From positions 66,210-130,209 of the forward strand of contig CAZYAB010000004.1 of NCBI GenBank assembly GCA_964645705.1: 64,000 nt of DNA, read 5' to 3'. Shown here one piece after another: positions 10,109-19,110 of the stretch. This stretch comes from CAXGTL01 sp964645705. Lineage in GTDB: Archaea > Nanobdellota > Nanobdellia > Woesearchaeales > CAXGTL01. How positions within the stretch are numbered: the first letter of the stretch is position 1; every line of letters starts with the position of its first letter. The notes beneath the pieces were generated by a model. It worked only from the letters and a program-made list of their open reading frames with translations. It was not told where the DNA came from and did no database searches. The position numbers and the translations under genes were made by a program.

Positions 10109-10534
10109 ATGAGTATAATAGGATTCAATTTTACAAAAATAGATGTTGAAAAAAAGAAAAAACCTAATGGTAATATTTCAATAAAAAACAATCTTTCTAT
10201 AAAAGACATAAAACATAAAGACATGCATATAACAAGAGAAAAAGCAGCATTTGAAGCAAGCTTTGATTATCAAGTTGATTATCTAGATGATAATAAATCT
10301 AAGTTTGGAAAGATAAATTTACAAGGATCTCTTATTTATCTTGGTGAAAAAAAATTGATAGATTCTGTTGTAAAAGAATACAAGAAAAAAAAATCAGTAA
10401 AACCAGAGATTGTTTCGCCTTTGCTAAATTATGCATTTAACAAATGCACTCTTCAGTCTTTATTATTGAGCAGAGAAGTTAGCCTACCAACACCAATACA
10501 GTTGCCAAGATTGAAGGTAGGAGGTAAGGAATAG
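10109..10534 (+). CDS. Conserved protein, SecB-like in outline
   Basis: I chose the ATG at 10,109 rather than the in-frame GTG at 10,100 because GAGGTGAT overlaps the GTG and sits 4 nt before the ATG. The 141-residue product starts SIIGFNFTKIDVEKKKK and has an alternating strand pattern, then a LINYAF-like helix region, and ends LSLPTPIQLPRLKVG. The order (strands with a FNF start, a C-terminal helix, LPTPI at the end) recalls SecB-type chaperone folds, but this is only an impression. A TATA-like element lies near 10,065-10,075. Confidence 0.55.
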   Translation: MSIIGFNFTKIDVEKKKKPNGNISIKNNLSIKDIKHKDMHITREKAAFEASFDYQVDYLDDNKSKFGKINLQGSLIYLGEKKLIDSVVKEYKKKKSVKPEIVSPLLNYAFNKCTLQSLLLSREVSLPTPIQLPRLKVGGKE

Positions 10535-10538
10535 ATTA

Positions 10539-11453
10539 TTATTTTTCAATCATAAATGGATAAGCATCCATAACTTCTTGTATGAACGTATCACAATTAT
10601 AAATTCCTAATTCAGAAATTATTCCAGCAACAAGTTCAGGGTTAATCTTTTCAAAAGCATAATTAAGAATTTTCACATTTTTCGGTTTATTTGGCCAAAC
10701 TTCTTTAAAATATCTTTTTTCTATTTCAGTATCATATCCAAATATTGTGTGCGGATCGAATTTCCAAGAATTAGTACACACATAAACAGGAATCTCATAT
10801 TTTTTTGCAATCTCAGCAAACATTTCTGAGCCTATTTTATTAATAACCTTCCCAGTAGAGGTTATAGCATCACACCCTATTAGCATTAGATCTGCTTTCT
10901 TTAATGCTAACCTGCCTGCAGAATCAACAAAGTGTGTGACTTTGATTCCATGTGATGCTAATTCTTTTGCAGTTATTCTTCCTTGAAACATAGGTCTTGT
11001 TTCAGTATTATAAACTTCAAACTTTTTACCTTGTCTTTTAGCTTCAATCAATATTCCTGTTACAGTTGATGAATGACAATGTGTAAATACAATCATTCCA
11101 TTCTTTATCAATCTGGATCCTATTTTAATTATCTCTTGTTTTGATTTTTTAAAATGTTCTTGCACTTTTTTAAATCGTTTAGTCAAGTCGTGTTTCATTA
11201 TGTCCACATTATCATGATGCAGATCATGAAACAGAAAATTCAGAGAATTTCTTAATCCAGGTTCTGTAGGTCTTGATTCAACTAGAATCTTTTTTCCTAA
11301 TTTTAATTCTTTCCATAATTCCTCAGGTTTTTTATGTTTAAAATGTTTTACAAGTATATAAATTGCTTTTGAGCCTTGTTTAGCAACATTCTCAGCACCT
11401 TGTATCTTCAAACTTTTTATATCATTAACAATCTTCTTAAATTCCTTATTCAA
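10539..11453 (-). CDS. Ribose-1,5-bisphosphate isomerase (aIF2B-related)
   Basis: The 304-residue protein belongs to the eIF2B alpha/beta/delta-related isomerase family. In archaea the characterised member converts ribose-1,5-bisphosphate to ribulose-1,5-bisphosphate in the AMP salvage pathway that feeds form III RuBisCO. The catalytic pair is present: Cys126 in IVFTHCHSST and Asp195 in LIGCDAITS, 69 residues apart as in the Thermococcus enzyme. No RuBisCO or AMP phosphorylase gene is in this window, so the pathway is not confirmed. It overlaps the upstream PD-(D/E)XK gene by 4 nt. Confidence 0.82.
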   Translation of the reverse strand: MNKEFKKIVNDIKSLKIQGAENVAKQGSKAIYILVKHFKHKKPEELWKELKLGKKILVESRPTEPGLRNSLNFLFHDLHHDNVDIMKHDLTKRFKKVQEHFKKSKQEIIKIGSRLIKNGMIVFTHCHSSTVTGILIEAKRQGKKFEVYNTETRPMFQGRITAKELASHGIKVTHFVDSAGRLALKKADLMLIGCDAITSTGKVINKIGSEMFAEIAKKYEIPVYVCTNSWKFDPHTIFGYDTEIEKRYFKEVWPNKPKNVKILNYAFEKINPELVAGIISELGIYNCDTFIQEVMDAYPFMIEK

Positions 11454-12076
11454 TTTACTAACCCTTTAATTATATTTTTTTCTGGTTTAAAAACATAAGC
11501 AGCATTATCATCAAAATAACCACACATAAACCTGTCTAAAGATATGCCAGTTCTTTTGCTCAACATCAAAGCATAAAAATAAACTTGGCAAGAAGCATAT
11601 TTTTCAAGATGTGCCTTTGGTTTATAATCCCAAATCCATATCTTATTGTCTTCTATTCTTAGTGCGTCTATGTGTCCTGTTAGTGGAGCACTTTCTTTAA
11701 ATATATTATTAAATTCCTGCACTTCATCAGGCATCAACCATATAGGAACTTCTACAGCTAATGTTTTATCATCCCTTTCTAACATAAAAACTTGAACATT
11801 TGAATGAGCACTTTTATAGTTGTTACTTATTAATCCTTGTTCAGCTAAGCCAGATATCTCATGCCCTTGTATTTTTATCTCATTAATAGGCAATCTAAAT
11901 TTTAAGCCAGAACCTCTAGGACCATTTGTAAAATAATTATCAGGACATTTATCAAAAACATTTTCTAAATAGTTTTTCAAATTGGAAAATCCATTATTAC
12001 AAAGAATTTCTGTTTTTTTCATATGAAGTCTGTAATGATAAAACCAGCCATGATTAAATGATTTATGTTTGATCAT
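11450..12076 (-). CDS. PD-(D/E)XK superfamily nuclease (Cas4/RecB-like)
   Basis: The active-site pattern of the PD-(D/E)XK fold is clear: LTGHIDALRI (Asp137), IWIWDYKPKA (Asp150 and Lys152) and ASCQVYFYALML (the Gln164/Tyr motif of RecB-type nucleases). The 208-residue length fits a stand-alone nuclease domain. It lacks the four cysteines of the Cas4 iron-sulfur cluster, and no cas genes are near. The coupled downstream gene is an AMP-pathway isomerase, an unexpected partner. An alternative start is the Met at residue 19. Confidence 0.75.
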   Translation of the reverse strand: MIKHKSFNHGWFYHYRLHMKKTEILCNNGFSNLKNYLENVFDKCPDNYFTNGPRGSGLKFRLPINEIKIQGHEISGLAEQGLISNNYKSAHSNVQVFMLERDDKTLAVEVPIWLMPDEVQEFNNIFKESAPLTGHIDALRIEDNKIWIWDYKPKAHLEKYASCQVYFYALMLSKRTGISLDRFMCGYFDDNAAYVFKPEKNIIKGLVN

Positions 12077-12113
12077 TATGATAAATTAAAAGTAAATATA
12101 AAAAATAGATAAA

Positions 12114-12395
12114 CTATCTTCTTCTTCTCTTTTTCTTCTTCTTCTTTTTTACTTTTTTCCTCTTTCTACTAACTAACCTTTCAATTTTATATTCTTCTCT
12201 TGCAATTTTCATTGCCATTCTTTCAATATGATTCTCAACTCTAGCAATTCTTCTTTCCATTATAACAAGCATTCTAAGGCTATAAACAATTGCTGCCAAT
12301 GTACCAACAATTATTGCAAGAACTACATTTATTCTAGGTATTAATTTTCCAACATAATTAACAAGTAATTCAACACTTGCAGGATCTAAAGCCAT
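12114..12395 (-). CDS. Small membrane protein with basic coiled-coil tail
   Basis: A 93-residue protein with one transmembrane helix (about residues 20-44), then an amphipathic heptad-like segment RRIARVENHIERMAMKIAREEYKIERL, ending in a run of lysine and arginine. The basic tail should lie in the cytoplasm and could contact nucleic acid or lipid. I do not recognise the family. It is preceded by a GGTGTA-type ribosome binding site and a TATA-like run near 12,425-12,440, so it appears to be monocistronic. Confidence 0.6.
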   Translation of the reverse strand: MALDPASVELLVNYVGKLIPRINVVLAIIVGTLAAIVYSLRMLVIMERRIARVENHIERMAMKIAREEYKIERLVSRKRKKVKKKKKKKRRRR

Positions 12396-12475
12396 TTTTT
12401 ATACACCTCTTTTTGTATTGTAATACAAATTATATATATACTTATAATAGATTCCTATATAAAGGTTTCGGAATA

Positions 12476-12784
12476 TCAAATACCATAAACATTACCTAAT
12501 TGTTCTATGTTTTGCTTCATTTTCTTGTTAGTTGAGTTCTCAATCAGGTTTAGAATCAGTTTTTCTTTTGATTTTATAATTTCTTTATTAATCTCAACAC
12601 CTGCAGGGCATTCTTTTTCACAAGCATTACACAATAAGCAAGAATTCATTATCTTATTCACTTTTTTTTCTTTTATTAATATCATAAAACCCCTTGGCGA
12701 CTTGGTTTCTCTAGGTGAAATCCTATATAAAGGACAAACGCCTTTGCAAAATCCACATAAATTACATTTTTCAATACTCATCAT
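12476..12784 (-). CDS. 4Fe-4S ferredoxin-type subunit of an FAD-linked oxidoreductase
   Basis: This protein of about 102 residues carries two 4Fe-4S motifs: CNLCGFCKGVCPLY near the N-terminus and CLLCNACEKECPAG near residue 55. It corresponds to the N-terminal, ferredoxin-like half of GlcF/LldE-type proteins. It is the third gene of an operon with the CCG-domain protein (13,964) and the FAD oxidase (12,798). The start at 12,784 was chosen because AAGGAG lies 6 nt upstream. Its role is electron transfer from the flavin subunit. Confidence 0.8.
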   Translation of the reverse strand: MMSIEKCNLCGFCKGVCPLYRISPRETKSPRGFMILIKEKKVNKIMNSCLLCNACEKECPAGVEINKEIIKSKEKLILNLIENSTNKKMKQNIEQLGNVYGI

Positions 12785-12797
12785 AATCAACTCCTTA

Positions 12798-13967
12798 TCA
12801 AATAATTTTTCCTTTATTCAATATATTATTAGGATCATACTTTGCTTTTAAACTTTTCATTTCATTTACTTTTTTCTCATCAAGAGTTTTCTTATACTTG
12901 ATCCCAATGCCATAATTAGCAATACTACCTTTCAAATTTTTAATTTTATCATATAGTTCTCTTAATTCATATAATTGTGATTCTTTTAAAAAAATATTAT
13001 GAACTCCTAACAAAATATTACTTACAATAGGAATTTCTTTTTTTCTTAATATTTTTAATAATTCATCAATATTATCTAACGCAACACTTGGTGTTTCGAT
13101 GAATAAATATTTTTCATGAGCAAGCTGATTAAATACTTTTTTTCTTATTCTCCATATAATCCTCATATTTTCTAATTCTTTTATTTTTCCTTCATTACTT
13201 AGGTACTCTATAATAAGATAGTGTTTTTTTTCAATTTTACTTATTTCAGCACTTTTTTTGTCTATGTATTGTAATGAGAGTATTCTTTCATTATTTTTTA
13301 ATTCCTTTACTTTATCAATCATATCCATTGTTCTTTCAAAACTTAGAAGATCTAATGATTTTGGTTTTATTTTTTCAATTATTTTTAATTTTGCTTTTGT
13401 AACTACTCCTAACGCGCCTTCTGTTCCTATAAAATCTCTTACTCTTTGTGTTCTAAATATCTTTCCAGTACCGTCTACAATGTCAAGTTCTAATACATTA
13501 TCAAACATTCTCCCATATTTTAGAGAAATTCTTCCACATGAATCATTCCCAATCATACCACCTATTGTTGATATCTTGTATGACTGAGGAATTACAGAGA
13601 ACATATAATTATATTTTTTTAATATATTATTTAACTGCATTAAAACAACCCCTGGTTCAACAGTAACATATTTTTCTTTAAGATTTATTTCAAGTATTCT
13701 GTTCATTCTTGATAAATCTATAATTATTGAATTATTTGGGACTACGCTTGATCCAAGATTTGTGCCAGAACCTCTAATAATCACATTATTATTAGTTCTA
13801 TTGCAAAAAACTATTATTTTTCTAATCTGTTCTTCATTTTTTGGCCAAACAATTGCTAAGATGTGGTCGCCTTTTTTCTGAGACGCATCATAACTATAAG
13901 CAATTTTATCTAATAATTCTTCGCTAACATTTTCTTTCCCGCATATTTCTATTAATTTCTTGATCAA
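12798..13967 (-). CDS. FAD-linked oxidase (GlcD / D-lactate dehydrogenase type)
   Basis: The 389-residue protein has the PCMH-type FAD-binding domain: IIRGSGTNLGSSVVP, YVTVEPGVVLMQLN, and IGGMIGNDSCGRISLKYGRMFDNV, followed by GTEGALGVVTKAKLKI. The C-terminal cap is shorter than in bacterial GlcD (about 460-500 residues). The substrate is probably a 2-hydroxyacid such as D-lactate or glycolate, oxidised with transfer of electrons to the two Fe-S subunits. It overlaps the stop of the upstream CCG-domain gene (ATGA) and lies 14 nt before the ferredoxin-type gene. Confidence 0.85.
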   Translation of the reverse strand: MIKKLIEICGKENVSEELLDKIAYSYDASQKKGDHILAIVWPKNEEQIRKIIVFCNRTNNNVIIRGSGTNLGSSVVPNNSIIIDLSRMNRILEINLKEKYVTVEPGVVLMQLNNILKKYNYMFSVIPQSYKISTIGGMIGNDSCGRISLKYGRMFDNVLELDIVDGTGKIFRTQRVRDFIGTEGALGVVTKAKLKIIEKIKPKSLDLLSFERTMDMIDKVKELKNNERILSLQYIDKKSAEISKIEKKHYLIIEYLSNEGKIKELENMRIIWRIRKKVFNQLAHEKYLFIETPSVALDNIDELLKILRKKEIPIVSNILLGVHNIFLKESQLYELRELYDKIKNLKGSIANYGIGIKYKKTLDEKKVNEMKSLKAKYDPNNILNKGKII

Positions 13968-14734
13968 ACTTTTTCACCTTCAGTTTTTTTAACTTCTTTT
14001 CGATCAACTTCTACTTCCTTTAATTTAAAAACATCACTTAATTCTAAAATTTCTATTCCTTTGCTATTATTTTCTTTAAAATGTTCATAACACAATGGAC
14101 AGCACGTTAACAATTTCCTTGTTTCAACTTTATCTAATGTCAATCTTGCAACATTTTTTGTAAGATTTGTTTTTCTTAATGGACTATGTCCTGTGCCACA
14201 ACAGAAATTTTCATCATTTTTAATAATCTTATGGCCCTGTTTTTCAATGAGTTCTTTTATCTTTTTTATTAATTCTGTATTTTTTAGAATGTGACAAGGT
14301 ATGTGTAGATTTATTATCTCTTTTTCTTTCTCAATATTTTCTTTGTCTTTTTGTTGCTCAAATTCTAATTTTCTTACATTATTATAAATAGTTTCAATTA
14401 TATACTCTGTCTCAATATTATAATGTTTTTTAAATATGTGAGCACACGCAGGACAATTAGTAATTATCTTTGTTATTTTCTTATTCTTAAATATTAAACT
14501 ATTCTTTTCTATATTTTTTTCAAAAGATTCTTTATAACCTGAATTTAACAAAGGTAATCCACAACATAATTCTTCAATTTCCAGCATCATAAAATCAATA
14601 CCTAATTTTTTAAGAATTTGTTTGTAATTATCTGTTAATTGTTTTTGTTTAAACTTAGAAACACACCCAGGATAGTATAAAATCTTACCCATTCCAAGAA
14701 CATTTTTTACTTTATCAAAAAAAACCATTTCCAT
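13964..14734 (-). CDS. CCG-domain (HdrB/GlcF-type) Fe-S subunit
   Basis: Two cysteine-rich CCG motifs are visible: YYPGC ... EELCCGLPLL ... NCPACAH in the first half and IPCH ... NFCCGTG ... CCPLCYEH in the second. Such domains bind Fe-S clusters in heterodisulfide reductase HdrB and in the C-terminal half of GlcF. Here this half is a separate gene from the ferredoxin-like half at 12,476. I prefer the ATG at 14,734, giving 256 residues. It is first in the three-gene operon; the last 20 residues are highly charged. Confidence 0.82.
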   Translation of the reverse strand: MEMVFFDKVKNVLGMGKILYYPGCVSKFKQKQLTDNYKQILKKLGIDFMMLEIEELCCGLPLLNSGYKESFEKNIEKNSLIFKNKKITKIITNCPACAHIFKKHYNIETEYIIETIYNNVRKLEFEQQKDKENIEKEKEIINLHIPCHILKNTELIKKIKELIEKQGHKIIKNDENFCCGTGHSPLRKTNLTKNVARLTLDKVETRKLLTCCPLCYEHFKENNSKGIEILELSDVFKLKEVEVDRKEVKKTEGEKV

Positions 14735-14819
14735 CAGCCTCAAATATATAGTCAAGTATATGGATTAATAAATATTACTATACAAGAATACTTATAATGC
14801 AAAGATTATATTGGTTTTC

Positions 14820-15281
14820 TTAGATTCTTTCGTATGTCCCAATAAGCTCAGCCTTGTCTAAAATATGTCCTTCAATAGCACTCAAAACATCACTTTTGCT
14901 AACACCTTCACCCAAATTCAGCATAATGTCCAATGCATATAGTCTAAAAAAATACCTATGTTCTTTATCAGGCGGACATGGACCTCCATAAGCATTAACA
15001 CCCCTAGTATTTCTACCTAGAATCCCTTTTGGATTCTCTGCTTCAGGAATTATCTTAGTATCAACAGGAATATTAAACACAACCCAATGATCCCACACTT
15101 GTATTTTGAATTTTTCTTTAGCAAAATCAGGAATATCTGGATCATCCATTATCAATACCAAAGACTTTGCTTCAGCAGGAACCTCGCTTATTTCTAATGG
15201 CGGAGATACATTATCACCATCGCATGTATATTTACTAGGAATTTTTCCATTATGTTCAAAAACAGAGCTTGTTAGTTTCAT
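14820..15281 (-). CDS. PEBP family protein (YbhB/YbcL, Raf kinase inhibitor-like)
   Basis: The 153-residue protein shows the PEBP signature: IPSKYTCDGDNVSPPLEIS at the N-terminus, the VLIMDDPDIPD motif, WDHWVVFNIP, and the ligand-site motif NAYGGPCPPDKEHRYFF. Bacterial and archaeal YbhB-like proteins are small ligand-binding proteins of undefined cellular role. It is a single gene between two spacers. Confidence 0.93.
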   Translation of the reverse strand: MKLTSSVFEHNGKIPSKYTCDGDNVSPPLEISEVPAEAKSLVLIMDDPDIPDFAKEKFKIQVWDHWVVFNIPVDTKIIPEAENPKGILGRNTRGVNAYGGPCPPDKEHRYFFRLYALDIMLNLGEGVSKSDVLSAIEGHILDKAELIGTYERI

Positions 15282-15318
15282 GAATAAATAAAAAAGAAAA
15301 AGTAATATTTAAAAGTTT

Positions 15319-16116
15319 CTAAGCCTTCTCAAGCCCTTTCCATGTCTGCTCAAACATGTTATTCATAGTACCTGCAAATAATTCAGTATTAACCCAAATA
15401 CCAGTATCATAAGCAGAATGAACATTCTTATCATCTATTAACATAAATACAACTTCTTTATTATCAACAATACAAAAACGTGCGTTCATGTTTTTAAGAA
15501 CTCTTACTTCAGCAACTTTAGATAAAAGTTTAGCAGCTTTATTGCCTTTTTTAATAGGTGCTGCAATCTTAATCTTTACACCTCTTTGACTTATTTTTTC
15601 AAATGTCTTTTTTAATAAAGAAACTTTCCTATCAAAACCTTTTTCACTTGTAACAAGAACAACTGATTTCTCAGCATTTTTAACCATTAGATTAAGGTGT
15701 GAATAAAGATTATCGCGACCTTTTAGAGCACCTGACATTTCAGTAGGCTCAACTAAATCAATTCCTTGTTTATGAAGATTATTAAGTTCATCTAAAACCT
15801 TGCTTTGTTTTATTGATTCTAACATTTTTATATTAACATCTGCATTTTTCTTGATTCTTTTTTTAACTCTTTCAACAACTTCTTCCGGAGGTACAGCTAT
15901 GTACTTAATTGGTTTTCCAAGTTTTACAACAATAAATCCTTTTTTCTCAAGTGATTCAAGAACATCATATGACCTAGATCTTGGCACATTTGCAATATCA
16001 GAAAGTTCTCCTGCAGTTGATACACCTCTTGATAATAAAGCACTCCACAATTTTGCTTCATATGTGTTTAGACCAAAGTCTTTTAGTTTATTTAAAAATT
16101 CTTTTTGAATAATCAT
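15319..16116 (-). CDS. TrmB-family transcriptional regulator
   Basis: Residues 1-80 form a winged helix-turn-helix (GLNTYEAKLWSALLSRGVSTAGELSDIANVPRSRSYDVLESLEKKGF is the TrmB-type HTH), followed by a coiled coil and a C-terminal effector domain with a phospholipase-D-like fold outline. TrmB proteins usually sense sugars. AGGAGTGG lies 7 nt before the ATG at 16,116, which I prefer to the upstream TTG. Its promoter region faces the leuS promoter. Confidence 0.88.
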   Translation of the reverse strand: MIIQKEFLNKLKDFGLNTYEAKLWSALLSRGVSTAGELSDIANVPRSRSYDVLESLEKKGFIVVKLGKPIKYIAVPPEEVVERVKKRIKKNADVNIKMLESIKQSKVLDELNNLHKQGIDLVEPTEMSGALKGRDNLYSHLNLMVKNAEKSVVLVTSEKGFDRKVSLLKKTFEKISQRGVKIKIAAPIKKGNKAAKLLSKVAEVRVLKNMNARFCIVDNKEVVFMLIDDKNVHSAYDTGIWVNTELFAGTMNNMFEQTWKGLEKA

Positions 16117-16122
16117 GAACAA

Positions 16123-16418
16123 CCACTCCTCCTAGTCATATATTAGTTATTATTTTCTTTTTTTAAATAAGCCCATTTAGGGCATTTTAAGCTTATTTTG
16201 CCTCTTTTTAAGCTTTTTTTCATTAAATACTAGAAATCCCTCTTTTGAGTGTTTATATATAAGTATTAACTTATTCTAGGAATACTACACTTATATATAA
16301 ATCTTTCCAATTTGTTATCATTTTTCAGTGATAAATAAACATATAATCTATATATCTAAGTAAACACATATTAAATTCCAACAACTTTATATATAATCAA
16401 TATATAACTATTCATGAC
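16123..16418. promoter_or_regulatory. Divergent promoter region between trmB-like gene and leuS
   Basis: This AT-rich spacer of about 300 nt holds no convincing gene. Several TATA-like elements occur: TTTATATATAAG near 16,250-16,265 and CTTATATATAAAT near 16,290-16,305, then CTTTATATATAATC near 16,385-16,400 that fits the leuS start. A near-repeat of AAGCTTATTTTGCC and AAGCTTTTTTTC at 16,189-16,222 and the TrmB-type gene next to it suggest operator sites, but none is certain. Confidence 0.4.
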
Positions 16419-19088
16419 ATGGAGCAAGAAAATCACAATTTTAAACAAATAGAGCAAAAATGGCAAAAAAAGTGGGAACAATCTAAGATATTTAAAGTAT
16501 CTGAAGACTCAACAAAACCAAAATTCTATTGTTTAGAAATGTTTCCTTACCCATCTGGATCTGGATTGCATATAGGTCATGCTTTTAATTATACAATTGG
16601 AGACGTATATGCAAGATTCAAAAGAATGCGCGGGTTCAATGTTCTTTATCCAATGGGGTACGATGCATTAGGATTGCCAGCTGAAAATGCAGCAATAAAA
16701 AATAACAAACATCCAAAAGAATATACAAAGAATTCAATTAATAATTTTATGAAACAACAAAAAGCAATAGGTTTGAGTTATGATTGGGACCGTGTACAAC
16801 CTACTTGCATTCCAGAATATTATAAATGGAACCAATATTTCTTTTTAAAATTCTTTGATAAAGGCCTTGCTTTTAGAAAAAAAGCACCTGTTAATTGGTG
16901 CCCAAAATGTGAAACAGTATTAGCAAATGAACAAGTACATAGTGGTAAGTGTTGGAGACACGAAGATACAGATGTTGAACAAAAAAATTTAGAACAATGG
17001 TTTTTCAAGATAACAGAATATGCAGAAGAACTTTTACAAGACATTGATAAATTAGATGGCTGGCCAGAAAAAATAAAAATAATGCAAAAGAACTGGATTG
17101 GGAAAAGTAAGGGTGTTGAGATTTTCTTTGACATTGTTGATGAAGATGGTGAAAAAATAGGTAATGTTTCTACGTATACAACAAGGCCAGACACAATATT
17201 TGGAGTTACATATCTTGTATTTGCTGTTGAACACCCATTAGTAATGGAATTAGTAAAAGGAACTGATAAAGAACAAGAAGTAAAGCAATTTATTTCTGAA
17301 GTTAAAAAGAAATCAACAATAGAAAGAACAGCAGAAGGCAAAGAAAAAAATGGGGTGTTTCTTGGTAAATATTTTATAAATCCTGTTAATGGAGAAAAAT
17401 TACCATTATGGATAGCAGATTATGCATTGTATGAATATGGAACAGGAGCTGTAATGGCAGTACCTGCTCATGATCAACGTGATTTTGATTTTGCAAGAAA
17501 ATATAATCTACCAATAAAAGTTGTTATCCAGCCACAAGAATTTGAATTAGATCCTGATAAGATGTCAAGAGCATACATTGATCAAGGTAATATTGTAAAT
17601 TCTGGAAAATTTGATGGTATGAATAATATAGAAGCAATAAAACAAATAGGTGAATGGATGGAACAAGAAAAAACAGGCAAAATTACAACTAATTACAAAC
17701 TAAGAGACTGGTTAATATCAAGGCAAAGGTATTGGGGAACCCCTATTCCAATTATTTATTGTGAAAAATGTGGGATTGTAAAAGTACCTGAAACAGACTT
17801 ACCAATTATATTGCCTGACAATGTTGAATTTGGACACGGCAATCCATTAGCAACAAATAAAGAATTTGTTAATGTTAAATGTCCTAAATGTGCTGGAGAT
17901 GCAAAAAGGGAAACAGACACAATGGACACTTTTGTAGATTCTTCATGGTATTTTTTTAGATACTGTGATCCTCATAATAATAGTTTGCCTTTTACAAAAG
18001 AAAAAATAGGATACTGGATGCCTATTGATCAATACATAGGCGGTACAGAACATGCTTGCATGCATTTGATTTATTTTAGGTTTTTTACAAAAGCATTAAG
18101 AGACTTAGGAATGCACGGAATAGACGAACCAGCAATAAAATTATTTAATCAAGGAATGCTTCACGGTGAAGACGGGCACGTAATGTCAAAGAGTAGAGGC
18201 AATGTTGTTTTGCCAGAACAAGTTTCTGAAAAATATGGTATTGATACTGCTAGATTCTTTTTATTATCAATTGCATCTCCTGACAAAGACAGAGAATGGA
18301 GTGACAAAGGTATTGAAGGTAGTTTTAGGTTTATTAAAAGGATAATGAATTATTTTGATACTGTTAAGATTAGTTCTTCATCTAAAAAAGTTGAAAGCAA
18401 GCTAAATAAAGCAATAAAAGGGATTACTAAAGACATTGAAGAATTTAAATATAATTTTGCAATAATTAAAATAAGAATATTATTTGAATCACTTGAACCA
18501 GAAGTAAGCAAAGACACACTAGAAAAATTCTTATTAATATTACATCCTTTCTGCCCACACATTACAGAGGAACTTTGGGAGAAAATAAAGAATCAGGCTT
18601 TCATATCGCAACAAGAATGGCCAGAATATGATAAATCAAAGATAGATGAACAAGCAGAAGCAGCAGAAGAATTAGTTCAACGAGTTAGCAAAGATATTCT
18701 TCATATTCAAGATTTAGCAAACATAAAGCAACCTAAACTAATAAAATTAATAATTTCAAAAGATTGGAAATATAAATTCTTTAAAAAAATAAAAACATTA
18801 TTAGAAAAAACACATGATGCAGGAAAAATACTAAAATCAATAATGGAAACAGACCTAAGAAATTATGGCCAAGAAATAAAGAAGATGGTTCCAAAGATTG
18901 TCAAAGATCCAGCAATTATTCCTGAACACATGCTAACAAAAGAAACAGAAATAAATTCACTTAATGAAAACAAACAATTACTTGAAGATAAGTTTAAATG
19001 CAAATTCGAAATAATAAAAGCAGAAGATACAAGGCAAGCAAAAGCAAGTAATGCTTTGCCTAACAAACCTGCTATTGTTGTTGAGTAA
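16419..19088 (+). CDS. leuS: Leucyl-tRNA synthetase, bacterial-type core
   Basis: The 889-residue enzyme charges tRNA-Leu. The HIGH-type motif is PYPSGSGLHIGHAFNYT, the editing domain has TTRPDTIFGVTY and MAVPAHDQRDFDFA, and the KMSKS motif is HVMSKSRGNVV. The CEKCG/CPKC zinc pair and the ETDTMDTFVDSSWYFFRY block are those of bacterial LeuRS, not the archaeal/eukaryotic type. The last 130 residues (a WKYKFFKKI helix region, GKILKSIM, and terminal ASNALPNKPAIVVE) look archaeal instead. The enzyme may therefore be chimeric or descend from a transferred gene. Confidence 0.95.
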   Translation: MEQENHNFKQIEQKWQKKWEQSKIFKVSEDSTKPKFYCLEMFPYPSGSGLHIGHAFNYTIGDVYARFKRMRGFNVLYPMGYDALGLPAENAAIKNNKHPKEYTKNSINNFMKQQKAIGLSYDWDRVQPTCIPEYYKWNQYFFLKFFDKGLAFRKKAPVNWCPKCETVLANEQVHSGKCWRHEDTDVEQKNLEQWFFKITEYAEELLQDIDKLDGWPEKIKIMQKNWIGKSKGVEIFFDIVDEDGEKIGNVSTYTTRPDTIFGVTYLVFAVEHPLVMELVKGTDKEQEVKQFISEVKKKSTIERTAEGKEKNGVFLGKYFINPVNGEKLPLWIADYALYEYGTGAVMAVPAHDQRDFDFARKYNLPIKVVIQPQEFELDPDKMSRAYIDQGNIVNSGKFDGMNNIEAIKQIGEWMEQEKTGKITTNYKLRDWLISRQRYWGTPIPIIYCEKCGIVKVPETDLPIILPDNVEFGHGNPLATNKEFVNVKCPKCAGDAKRETDTMDTFVDSSWYFFRYCDPHNNSLPFTKEKIGYWMPIDQYIGGTEHACMHLIYFRFFTKALRDLGMHGIDEPAIKLFNQGMLHGEDGHVMSKSRGNVVLPEQVSEKYGIDTARFFLLSIASPDKDREWSDKGIEGSFRFIKRIMNYFDTVKISSSSKKVESKLNKAIKGITKDIEEFKYNFAIIKIRILFESLEPEVSKDTLEKFLLILHPFCPHITEELWEKIKNQAFISQQEWPEYDKSKIDEQAEAAEELVQRVSKDILHIQDLANIKQPKLIKLIISKDWKYKFFKKIKTLLEKTHDAGKILKSIMETDLRNYGQEIKKMVPKIVKDPAIIPEHMLTKETEINSLNENKQLLEDKFKCKFEIIKAEDTRQAKASNALPNKPAIVVE

Positions 19089-19110
19089 ACCAAAAAGAGG
19101 TTCTGATAGA

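Noticed and set aside
11450..12076. PD-(D/E)XK gene as Cas4
   Set aside because: The Fe-S cluster cysteines of Cas4 are absent and there are no cas genes or CRISPR repeats in the window.
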